Shown piece after piece: positions 53,376-64,000 of a stretch of 64,000 nt of DNA. The notes under the pieces are model-generated. The model saw nothing but the letters and a program-made list of their open reading frames with translations, was not told the DNA's origin and searched no databases. A program made the translations under genes and the position numbers. Source of the DNA: Lagopus muta (Eukaryota > Chordata > Aves > Galliformes > Phasianidae); NCBI RefSeq assembly GCF_023343835.1, contig NC_064437.1, forward strand, positions 25,581,001 to 25,645,000, written 5' to 3'. How positions within the stretch are numbered: position 1 is the stretch's first letter; each line of letters opens with the position of its first letter.

Positions 53376-53691
53376 GGACTGGGCCTCATCAGCAGGAATC
53401 CTATGGAATGGATCCCATCAGTGAGCAGGGAGGATGCTCTGGACCAGCAACAGCCAACAGAACCCCTCAGTGTTCATCCTGCAGAAGTCAGTGCTGCTCC
53501 TGCCTCTTTCAACCCTACAAGTGGTAAAACCCCATTTTTTCATACCTACAGAAAAAAAAAAACACCTAGTTGAATTAGAGACAGATGGCTTTGCTGTGCC
53601 AGTGGGTGGTCCTGCAGCTATTTGGGGTTGGATGCAAAAGGGCTGGGGGGGCTCTGCTGGGAGTACTGGGGTCAGCTCATGAGGGAATGGG

Positions 53692-53735
53692 ATCATAGAA
53701 TCATTGGAGTTGGAAGAGACCTTAAAGGCCATCTT
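53692..53735 (-). mobile_element. CR1 LINE short 3' end
   Basis: About 45 bases: atcatagaatcattggagtt then ggaagagaccttaaaggcca. A very short 5'-truncated copy. Confidence 0.8.
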
Positions 53736-54599
53736 GAGTTCTCCTGCTGTGTCCGGGACTAAGCTAGATGCTGATAAGCAAAGAGCTGTTTTTCCCTACC
53801 ATTCACTTCTACCAAGCCAGAAATAGCCTGCCCGAGTTAGCTCGCATAGCAGCATTTCTCATTCAAAAGTTAATAAGCTTTGAAATTGGATTTTAATCAA
53901 GTAATCTTTGATCCTAGGCACTAGAGCTCCATTAGGAGGGTCCAGTAAACCAAGTTTCATCTCTCTCTCTCATGTTGTTTCTTTATTTTTTTTTTTTCCT
54001 CAGTCTTGCAGAGATGTTTTAGCATTTGAAGAGCTGCGTGTTGTAGGATTTCTGTTGTCCCTGCTCTTATGATCTCATCCCATCCCGTAGATGAATGGAA
54101 AAACTGATCTGGCTAACGTCTTCTTTCCCAAAGTTTGAAGCCTGTAAGTATTTTTTAACAGCTTCTTTTGGGAAAAGTGCCAGAGCTCTTGGAATCCAGC
54201 TCTTTGCTAGCAATCAGTGAGGGGGGGACAGGGGGCAGAAGATGTGCTGTGGCTCTCAACGCGTTACCTGCCTCATAAAAAGAGTACAATGAATTCTGTG
54301 TCCAATTGCAGAGCAGCTGGGGTTGGAGGGAGCTCATCTTTTCTGACCTTCCTGCTCACAGTTGGGTCAGATGGAGCTGGCTGCCTGGGACCACAAAAGC
54401 ATTGGGCTCTCTTCAGGGAGAGAGACTTTGAGTACCTCCAAGGATGGGTGCTCCATCCATCAAGTGTTCAAGGAGTTCTTATATTTAAACAAAATTTCTT
54501 GTGTTTAATTTGGACTGCTGAGATAGGTCTGGCTCCCTTGTCTTTGCTCCCTCTTCCCTGTGCATGCAGTTGCGCTTGCCCACATTCAGGGCTTTCTCT

Positions 54600-54750
54600 T
54601 CATGAGATTCCCATCTGCCCATCTCTCCAGCCTGCTGAGGTCCCTGCAAAGGGCAGCACAACCATCTGCTCTGCTGGCCGTTCCTCCCCGCCTTGTATCT
54701 TCTGCGAACTTACAGACAGTATGCTGTGTCTGGTCATCTGAGTCACTGGT
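54600..54750 (-). mobile_element. CR1 LINE internal fragment
   Basis: Contains tctccagcctgctgaggtcc, gcaaagggcagcacaaccat, cttgtatcttctgcgaactt and gagtcactggtgaa, an order known from the part upstream of the usual CR1 end. Diverged. Confidence 0.6.
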
Positions 54751-56346
54751 GAACTTCATTAAGGGACCTTTCCTATCCTTTTCACGAATTTTGGCAGGCA
54801 GCAAAGGAAGTTATAGCTGGACTTTGGGGTTATGTAGTTGCACTACCACTCAAGGGATGGATTTGGTTCAGACCTCTCCAAGTTGTTATTCAGAAGCCTC
54901 ATAAATCTGCACAAGGACTCCTGTCTTGGTTTACCCTCTGAAGACTTTTCTCTTGATCAGATGGAGTGGAGCTTGGTTTTATTTTTCAAAGCTATATTTA
55001 GATTCTGGTGCACAGGCACCCGTTTCCTGCCGAAATACTAACTTAGTGAGCTCTCCAAGGACCAAACACAGTTCCTTCCTTGGCTCATGTAATGATCAAA
55101 TCAGACGGGGGAGGTTTCTTTCAGTAGCAGAATAACCACGCAGAGCCCCTGCACAGCTTTCCTGTAGTAGTCTTGTTATCCCACGAGTCGTCATTTGCTC
55201 AGGGTCAGGGCTCTAATGAGCATCTCAGCCCAGAGCCTGCTGGGAGAGGCTGTAAAGGATCTGTGGTGGGCTTGCCAGAGGTGGTTTGGGCAGGATGGCA
55301 TGTTGGCAGGCCAGGTGTGCTGTCTGTGAGCCGTGCACTCTGCTCTCCTTACTTCTGTTGTCTGTCACTGAGGACATTGCACTTGCATCGCCTTGGGCTG
55401 TGAACACCTGACTGCACACTTATCTCCTTTCCTCTGGGGAAGAAGTATGTTTGCCTTTCCGTACACTTTACAACCCCAAATACCTGCATCTGGTATAAAA
55501 CTACCCTGATGGCCAGCTTTTGCCATTTCCAGTACTTCTCAGGGCTGCTGAGCCCTGTGCTGGTACTTGCTGGGAACATGAGCTGTCACATGCTGGCTCT
55601 ACAGGACCGTGCAGTCTGTGCTAGGCTGACAGCACCTTGAAGGAAAGCTGGTCTGCTGCACAAGACTGGCCCTGCAGAGAGCAGGGTGCTTAGGGTGAGC
55701 CAGCACCACCTGCAAGGGATGTTTCCAGCCAGCCAGTCACATGAGAAATTAAAACTGACATTAATCTAGTGGATGCCAGGCCAGCACAGTTGGCAGAGCT
55801 GATCATACCATGTTTTGGAAAGGGACATCAGTCCTTTCTTGTATTAACAGAGCAAGCAATCTCTCTCTCATGGCATTTAGTGATCAAATATTTTGCAAAG
55901 CTATTTGGAGAGGTTACCCAATCCCATAACTGAGCAGCAAGAAATGTAGTGTGGCTAAACAGCATTGTCCAGCTTAACTCCTCTTCCAGGCTGTGTGCAA
56001 GGTGTGAACGAGCTGTCAGCAGCTTGCTGGGTGCTAAGGCTAGACTCTGCCGTGGAGGGTGAGAATTTGGTTTTAGTCTTTCCAGGGCTTCCCATTATGT
56101 TTTAAGGTCTGGTTACTGCCAGGGCTGTGTGTCTCTCAGAGTGTCTGTCTCTCTTGACCCCATCAGTGGCGGTGAAACATGGAGCCAAGTTTCCAACACC
56201 TCTTCTGGAAACCATCCCATGCTGTGACAATTTTCTGTTTGGATGAGAAGCAGACATAGCATGAAATAACTAGGAGCATTTGCCATGGAGAAACTCTTCC
56301 CATTCCATCCCTATATCCTCTTCTCCAACTGCTTAGCATCTTTCAT

Positions 56347-56545
56347 AGGATCACAGAATCACTGAGGTTGGAAAGGCCACTAAGATCCCCAAGTCCAACC
56401 TAACAACCATGCTCACGTCCCTCAGTGCCACATCTCCACAGTTCTGTAACACCTCCAGGGACGGTGATCCCACCACCTCCTTGGGCAGCCCATTCCCTGG
56501 AGATGCCCTCACTGGATATGCTTGCATGAAAGACACGCTGGCTGT
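56347..56545 (-). mobile_element. CR1 LINE 3' fragment
   Basis: Reverse orientation: cacagaatcactgaggttgg, cccaagtccaacctaacaac, gtccctcagtgccacatctc and ggtgatcccaccacctcctt. Confidence 0.92.
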
Positions 56546-57899
56546 GAGAGAGACTGAAGCTGGGGCATGAGGCATGAGTTCAGGATAGAGCAGATCCAGC
56601 TTTGAGTCTCTGCTCTGCTAGATTCAGGGAAAACAGCTTTTTCTCCTCACTCACAGGCTGGGGAACCTCTGATCTGTGCAGTCGTTCCCCAAGCTCACAA
56701 AACTTCACAAATATATCTTCCTGAGAAAGGTTGCTGGTGTTGAAATAGCATTTTAACTGTCTTTTTCATGGTTGTGCTGTATTGTGACAGGTTTGGAAAT
56801 GATTATGGGGACTGGTAGGAGGATGCTATAGAAATGCTATATGCCGTGATTGTGCGGGCCTAGGCAGGGGGAGGAGGAAGGATGGAAAGCTGTTGTAAAA
56901 CCATTGCTCCAAGGGGAGAAGAGAGTGTTTGCCTGGAGCTGTTCCCAAGGGCTGATGCTCAGTGCACAGGCATCTATCAGTCTGTCTTCTGGTGTGGCCA
57001 GTGATGGACCACTTGGCAGATCTGACTGTACCTGGAAGAGCAGACTGAGGGCCTGCTGGGGACAGGCATTGTCCTTTCCTTATTCCCTATGACTCTTTTT
57101 AATGAGGGTAGAATTTGTTCTCTATATACAAGGATCATACCCTGGGCCTACTTGTGTTGGGGTGGCAGTCCCACTTGGACTCGCATACTGCTCAGGAGTG
57201 CTGCTGGGGGAGCTGTAAAGTTTACCTGTCTGTCTTCTCCCTGTACCAGCAGTGACATCAACAAGCCAGCCTGCAGCAAGGGATGCAAATGGCTTCACCT
57301 GGAGGTAACTGTTCCCAGGTGATGATCCCCAGGGACTGCTTTGCAGAGCCCTGCCAGAGCTGCAGGCAGACACGGGCTTGCTTGGATTTCAGCGCTGAGC
57401 TGGTCTGTGCCAAAGCCCATTTGCATCACTGTGAAAAATGGTAAAATTATCGTTAGGTGTTCACTAAAATACTCTAAATTTTGCAGAACATGAGGCATGA
57501 GTCAGGCATTGAGACCTGCATCCAGAGGAGGAACAGAGTGGGAAGAGGCGGCAGGAGTGCTTATGAAATATTTTGTTTCACTGGCAAGAGGACAAGAAAT
57601 AATTGGGCCCTAAATCAAGGAAATGGGAGAAAAGGAACAGCAAATCAAGGGAAATGGTGGAAAATTAGGTCTTAGAGTAGAGAAATGTGTACACATGATC
57701 ACCTGGTAGTTCTGGCAAAGATATATGCCTATAAATCTCCTTTTTTAACCTTTTCTCTGCTGCTTCAAGGGGATTAGCATCAGATGTGCTCATCCTGTCC
57801 ATCTTTTCTAGATGTGACTGGCAGTGCACCCCAAGGGCTGTGGGCAGCCTGGGGAGCAGGAACCCCATTGCATAGACCCTCCCTGGATGTGCAGAGGAG

Positions 57900-58200
57900 T
57901 AGAACCATAGAATTGAGTAGAAAGGGACTCTTAAAGGCCATCTGGTCCCACTGCCTGCACTGAGCAGGGGCACCCACAGCTCCATCAGTGCTCAGAGCCC
58001 ATCCAGCCTGACCTTGGCTGTCTGCAGGCATGGGGCACCACCACCTCTCTGGGCAGCCTGTGCCACACTGCCCTTATTGTTAGACAGCTTCTTCCTTCTA
58101 TCCAGTCTAAATCTCCTTCCTTTAGTTTGAACCCATTTCCCTTTGTCTTATCACAACAGGCCCTGCTAAGCTGTCTGTCTCCTTTCTAATAGCAAGTCCG
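57900..58200 (-). mobile_element. CR1 LINE 3' fragment, about 300 bp
   Basis: Reverse orientation: accatagaattgagtagaaa, tctggtcccactgcctgcac, gcatggggcaccaccacctc, ccagtctaaatctccttcct and aggccctgctaagctgtctg. Extends as far 5' as the 32.56 kb copy. Confidence 0.93.
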
Positions 58201-61200
58201 TGCCATCTCAACCCTGGAGACCCAGGGCAATCCAGGATGCCCAGCAGGCTGCTCCAGCCCCAAGCCTGTCATCCTGCATTTATTTAAACAACCCCCTGAC
58301 TCCCCTCACTCCCCTTCAAGTCCCTGGCTTATTTTTCTTATAGAAAGAATGAAATATAAAAATAAAGCTTTGTGTTTGCTTTTCCAAGCCCTCCCTCCCA
58401 CTGCACGGTGCGCATTAGCTCCCCGAATGCTCGAGTCAGACGTGGCCTCTGGTTAAAAACAGCAACCACCCTCGTGCCTCGCCTGTTTCCCAGGAGCTGG
58501 CAGCCAGACAATAACACTGATGGGATCGTCTTCATCAGAACATGTCAGCCCCTCTGTGAAATTTAAGTAACTTCAACTGGGAGGCAGAAAATGATAAAGA
58601 AAAAAAAAAAAGCGCTAGGGAGAAAAAGCAGGGAGATGGGGAGATCAGAGGAGAGCTGCTGCAGGAGCCGCCCGTGCTGGGACAGTGGGTGCGGGCAGGT
58701 AGGAGCTGCTGCTCCTGGATCAGAGGTGATACGAGTTGTGCTGCTGATTTGTTCTGTGGTTTTTGTTATGCTGGAAGAGCCGACCCTGTCTTTCTGAACC
58801 GTTTGGATATCTGGAGGCAAAAGTGCTCTGTAGAGTGAGGTATTAAATTATTCTGCTGAAAACAAAAGTCTTGGCTGAGCATTGCTCTGAAGTCACTGGC
58901 TTTGGCTACGTGACTGCGTGTGGCTGAAGAATTCTATTAGGCAGATGGAAGTGTTGTCTCCTTCCATGATATTGAAGCATTATGGGAGTTTCCAGAGGTG
59001 CCTAATGCAGTCTGATCCAGGAAAGCCTTCTTCCTGGTGTTGTCTGGCTGTGGGTCCGTCCTGGTGGGATGCTGGTGTCTGTGCGGTGTGAAGGGCACAG
59101 ATAGAGAAGAGGGGTGGGCTGGGGTGGTGTTCCATGGCCCCAGGGTGTGTAATAGCATCACAGATCCCTTTCTGTGGTCTGTACATTAGACTTGTACAGT
59201 TACTATAGCTCCAAAGATTGTGGTGGAGCTGAAATGGGTGCCAGCAGCAGACGAGGGGATGGGCAGCTGTCTGAGCCCATTAAACAGAAGATCAGGGCTG
59301 AGACAGTGCTGAGTGGTTGCCATCTCCAGCTGAAGAAGCCCAGGAGATATCAGGCAGAGCTTGTCATCTTCTGCTTTTCTGTTTCTGTAAACCTGGAAGG
59401 TGCTGGAAGCTGCTGCAGTAGAGAGGATGAGCAGGCATGACGGTTGCTTTTTCTGCACGCTCTCACGTCGTTTCAGTCACTGCTTGTTTGCTTGCTGTTG
59501 TTGTGGCTGTGTTTTTTTTTCCTTCCCCTGACTTCATTTCTAACATAAAAAGTTATTTAGCCTGAAAGTGCACGGGAGCTCATTGTGCAGGGAGCTGCAG
59601 CACAAAGGGTTCCAGAAGCAATCATGTTTCCTCTCACCAGCACAAGCCATGCGACCAGATGATTCAGAAGCACAACATCTGCAAGTCTTGAAAGGAGTTC
59701 TGCTCCATTTGACTGAGAGCAAGGAGAAGGAGGAGGGAGAAGGGGGATGGAGAAGCTCTTTTGGTGCCTGGTATTGGGGATGCGGCTAATTGCTGCGTCA
59801 CCACTGCATCCCACTTATGCCATGCCCAGGGGTGCCTGAGTTTGTGGTGGGTGCAGGGGTGAGCAACCCATGACCGTTCATTCGTTCCCTTTGGCCTTGG
59901 GAACCCAAGCACGTCCAAGCCCACAGGCCAACCTCCCTTGGGATGCTTTGGGTTTGCATGCACATTTCCTTGCTCCTTGGGTGCTGTTGGAATGGAGCAC
60001 TGCACCAAGTGGGAGAGGAGGAGGAGGCGTTTGAGAAAATGGCAGGGACAAACAGCTTTAAAAAAAAGGCCTATTTTCGGAGCGCCGTTTCTCATAACCT
60101 TTATCGTCTCCGCTTTGCTTGCCTTCACAGCCTCCTGCTTTGATTTCCCGTTCACAGTTGTTATTCTGGCAGCCCCTGGAAGAAAGGAGGGTGTGAGGGT
60201 TAAAGAACAGCTGTGGGAACGTAATTAATGCTTTGCAACTGTTCTGAAGGCCTTTAGCACCTTGCCGTGACCCAGCCGGTAACATCTGTGCGTTGGCAGC
60301 AGCCAAGCCGTAAAATTTCCCCCCTCCAAGTCCCACACAAAGCAACTGTCATCTGCCTGAGGCACGCAATCAGGGCACAAACTTAACAAATCTGTAGAAA
60401 GGCTGCAGTGCAGATGGCAGCTTGTTGGGTGCTGGGGTTGGTCAGAGGCTCCAAGCTGCTGGTCCATGTACGTGTCCAATGCGGGAGGTGGAAGAGACCC
60501 TCTCTTGCAGGGATCTGATGGTTGAGATGGGATGTATCCAAATCTGAGAGTGGCACCAGCCCCTTAGCTCACTCAAGTTGGATGGCTCTGGGCTGAAAGC
60601 AGTGCCCACAGTGTCCGGAGCTGTTGGGATGACTTCAGCACGGCTGTCCCCAATCCCACAGGATGCTCAGAGCATCCCTGTTTGGGGACGTGTTTCATCA
60701 AGGTCTGTCTTTTGCAGTGCTTTTCCCATTTTATGGCTAAAGGGCACCTTCAGGGCCTGCCACCCTCATTTTTATGTAAGCTGTAATTCAGAGTAAAGGA
60801 GGCACAAAAGTGCCTCCAATTCTCAGGAGCTCCAGCTAGAGTTTTCTTTCAGTCCCAGAACGCGAGGCACAGCTGGCGCTGCCTTGGTGACCAAAGAGAG
60901 GATGAACGAAAACGCTTTCTGTTTTTTAAAGATTGGCTTTTTCTTCTGCCCTATCTCCATTTTCCCCCCGTTTCTCCAAAGCCAGCCCCCTGAGCTCCCA
61001 GCCTTCAAAGCCCATCATGCACAGCTGGAGGGGAGTGAGCCTGCCAAGGGCAAGCATTCGTCCTTTGCTCTTTTTGGTTTTCTGAGAGGCCTGTAACTGT
61101 GCTGAATGCCAAGCAGCCCTGACCTTCACCCAACTGGGGCTCCCAGCTGCTACAGCGTTCTGCAGCATCCCTGCCTGATAGGAATTCAGCCTGGTGCTTC

Positions 61201-62859
61201 CCACCTGCAAGTTTTATCTGACAAATGGGTCTCATTTCTGATTCTAGTCTCCTTTTGATGGACCAGACCGTCTGCTACCTGGGAGAGGTTCATAGATCTG
61301 AAAGGCCGGAAGGAAGCATTACATTTCTTCTCCTTTGCCTCCTATTAAGAGTGTGCCAGAGACGCTAATCCCACATTTGAATTTCAGCCAGGTAGCTGGA
61401 AGGGATGGCTCAGCAACCTGCTCTGATGGACTACCCAGTGCTGCTTCTCTTCACGTCTTCCCGTGTTTCTCTTGCCTTTGGGCAGGAGGGAGGGGTCGTT
61501 GATGAGAAGAGCTTCCTCTAAAGCAATCTCTTTCTTCACAAGTCAGATGAGGATGTTTTTCTGCATTTCTGATGAAATTTCTTCCCTTCAGAAGAAAATG
61601 TGGTTGGTTTTGCAATCGGCTCCCTCCCGGTAATGAAAGCGGTGGGGCAACAGGGGGGTGGCAGCAGGGGAATTAGGGCTCACACTCTGACGGCAGTACA
61701 TGATAACATCTCAGGTACCTTTACTCATGCAGCTTAAGCCATGTAAGTGGGTAAGACATGATGTCCCCATAGGCCAGCTGTGCCTTGCAAGCTGTATGGC
61801 CTCTCAGCATCTTGGACACCTCTGCAATGCACCCCTGCTATTGCACTGCTACACCACTCTCCTCTGAAGAGGGATATGGATTACTGACCTGCTGAGATGC
61901 AGCTCGGCCCTACATTCCTCATCCTGAATTATTTTTTCTTTGGTTGACATTTGCAAGTAGGTGTCTTTTTTTTCCTTCTTTTTTATTCCTGGTAGTCGTG
62001 TCTTAGAGTCCTAATTCCTGAGCAGCACCTCTTGCTGGTGCATCCTGAGCAACTGTTTGTTGCAAACAGTTTATTTCAGGGGACAAGAGGCAGGAACAGG
62101 ACGTGACTATGGTTCGGGTGTTGAAATACAAACTTCTTTTTTCTCATGTTCAGTGCAGTTTCAGGCATGTCCAAGTCCTGCTGGATGGAAAACAGTCAGC
62201 AGGTTGGTGGAGGCTGCATGGCAGTGAGAAGCAGAGTCTAACCATAGAAGGAAGGCTGAGTTGGCTCTGAAGGTTGGAGAAATGGGGTGCAGGCGAGAAC
62301 AGGGCGGCGGATAGATAAGTTACACAAAGCAGATTGCCATGGCTTCTTTTCTTGCTCTTAGCCCCCTCAACTCCAACACAGTGATTTTTAGGAGAAAATG
62401 AGTGCCAAGACTATATAGGGAACAGCCACCAACTCCCAAGTGTTCTGTGAGGCAACTGCTCTTTTCTCCTGGGACCATTCTGTGCACATGGCACATGTCC
62501 TGGGCAAATTCCTGTGCACTCATTTGATGATGGAGGCCTTCAAATCTCTATGCTTGAAGGAGACACTATTTCACATCCCCACCACAATTTCTTCTCGTAT
62601 GGAAAAACCCCCACGTTCGCAGGCAGCTCTCCTGAAGCAAGGCAGCGTTACATCCCTCCTATTAGCAGCGCTTCCAGAGGCTCTGCAGCTCCTGCTGACG
62701 TGAGCAGAGCTGCTCAGCAAACAAGATGTGAGAGGTCTCCAAAGAGCACAGACCTCTCTTTGCTTTTTGCTAATCGGGTGCTGTAGTGCCAGGCCTGGGG
62801 AAACAAATCAGTGAGGGCCCATCTGCTGAGTGCTGGATGGGGTTGCGTGCATGCTTGTT

Positions 62860-62987
62860 GGCATGGCAGAGAACGTGGAGATGTGGCACTGAGAGAAATG
62901 GTTCATGGGCATGGTGGGAATGGTTTGGTAGTTGGACTTGGAGATCTCAGTGGTCTTTTCCAGTGTTAATGATTCTGTGATTCTACG
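62860..62987 (+). mobile_element. CR1 LINE 3' fragment
   Basis: Forward order: atggcagagaacgtggagat, gtggcactgagagaaatggt, ggtagttggacttggagatc and taatgattctgtgattctac. Confidence 0.9.
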
Positions 62988-64000
62988 TTGATGCTGGAGA
63001 AAGGAGGTGCCACCTGGCTGTGTTTGGGCTGTCACCTGGAAGTCAGACGTGTGTGTGTTACCTGCAGGTGGGAGGAGGGAGAGCCAGGGTTATGGGATAA
63101 TATGGTACAGAGCAGTCAAGTAATTTAATTCTTAAATCTCGTCTCCCTCAGGCTAATCTCCTCTGAGCCTCTCTTTGCTCAGGTCAACTGCTTTTAATTA
63201 GCAAGCTTCATTGATCGGGGTGGGAGCGGGAGCTGCTGTCCAGACCTTTTTAACCTGGAATCTTTTCTTCCTTGCAGAAGGGATGGTGCTACTTGCAGAG
63301 GGACCCGCAGGGACACCGTGGGATTACTGGTAGGAGGATGGTGTGGGGCTGCCCACAGCACATCTCCTCTGGCACTGCCTGGGCAGGGAACCCTGCAGTC
63401 CAGCACAACCCAGCTCCCACCACCACATCAGCCTCTTGCACTGGCTCACTCTGAGCTGTCGCTAATGAGGATGGTGCTCATCATGTGATCACGCCTTTGG
63501 GCAAGGGCGGTGGTGCTGCTAATTGGCTTCTCTGGCTGCGGTTTCCTTAGGAAACAAGGTTAAAGCAACTGAGCTCAAAAATGTACCTCCCGGAGGAATG
63601 CACTTCAATATTTCTTCCCCTGTAAATGGAAACAGCTCTATGCCTGACACCAGCTCCTTTCTATCACCAGGTGGAACCAAAGGATGTAGGTGCATCTCTG
63701 CTATGTTCTCTCTTGGTGTGTTGGTCCTGTGGCCCAGCCCTGGATCAACACATTTTCTATCTAATGTATTTGACCATCAGAGCCACGAAAATTCTGAAAT
63801 GAAGTTCTCCCATATAAATCAAATAGAAAGGAAGTGGCTTTGTATCAAACCACTGAATTAATATAATTATCGTATCGATTAAATCATCAAACAAACCTGC
63901 AGCTCCTCTATCAGATTCACTGTGCCTGGTTCACGCTCCCTGAAGCACAGACCACTATGCCAACCGTTCCCTTTGCATTCCAGGCAGAGAATGGAGGCTG

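Larger units (their letters stand above)
46800..64000. other. gene-poor region downstream of SEC16B
   Basis: I find no supported exon or RNA gene in these 17 kb. It contains CR1 fragments listed separately, simple repeats and several unique stretches of balanced composition that look like candidate conserved non-coding elements (about 47,890-48,140, 52,550-52,760, 58,330-58,580, 60,060-60,250 and 63,110-63,230). In human the next gene in this direction is BRINP2 after a long gap. Confidence 0.55.

Noticed and set aside
1-64000. tRNA, rRNA, CRISPR arrays, bacterial operons, full-length retroviral or LINE copies
   Set aside because: I saw no convincing example of any of these. All mobile sequence I could name is short truncated CR1.

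Overview
This window looks like a piece of a bird nuclear genome, most likely from a landfowl such as chicken. It carries more than twenty CR1 LINE fragments, mostly 3' ends and no full-length copy, and I recognise no Alu or L1 sequence. It has compact GT-AG introns and two CpG islands. Three vertebrate genes are present in the order RASAL2 - CRYZL2 - SEC16B, which as I recall is the gene order of the human 1q25 region.

Layout. 1-18,476 is best explained as the large first intron of RASAL2 (minus strand, running off the left edge). 18,477-18,636 is the first coding exon of the long RASAL2 isoform, inside a CpG island (about 18,280-18,960). 19,000-22,880 is intergenic with two CR1 fragments. 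A second CpG-rich block (about 22,890-23,410) holds the predicted first exon of CRYZL2, a zeta-crystallin/quinone-oxidoreductase-like gene. CRYZL2 has ten coding exons on the plus strand, stops at 28,152 and has a polyadenylation signal at 28,293. I could follow every exon junction in frame; the predicted protein is 347 aa. 28,300-35,290 is intergenic with CR1 fragments. SEC16B lies at 35,295-45,825 on the plus strand. I followed up to 26 coding exons with consistent phases to the stop at 45,823-45,825, giving about 916-947 aa depending on splicing near 36.4 kb. Beyond it are a small orphan CpG-rich segment with a 26-G run (about 46,250-46,770) and then about 17 kb of gene-poor sequence to the right edge, with scattered CR1 fragments and a few stretches that look like candidate conserved non-coding elements.

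How the genes relate. RASAL2 is a Ras GTPase-activating protein. CRYZL2 is a predicted NADPH-dependent oxidoreductase with a presequence-like N-terminus. SEC16B scaffolds COPII coat assembly at ER exit sites. They are neighbours by conserved gene order and are not a functional operon. RASAL2 and CRYZL2 are divergent, about 4.7 kb apart. CRYZL2 and SEC16B are head-to-tail, about 7 kb apart.

Points most worth a second look: the expected SEC16B start position reads ACG, with an in-frame ATG eleven codons later; SEC16B has two stop-free, frame-preserving short introns (81 and 87 nt) and a phase-matched tandem acceptor beside a 20-nt microexon; CRYZL2 is intact here although it is a pseudogene in human; and there is an orphan CpG/TATA/poly-G segment downstream of SEC16B. 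I saw nothing that amounts to a wholly new biological system. Exon calls rest on reading splice sites, phase and remembered family sequence, not on an alignment search.
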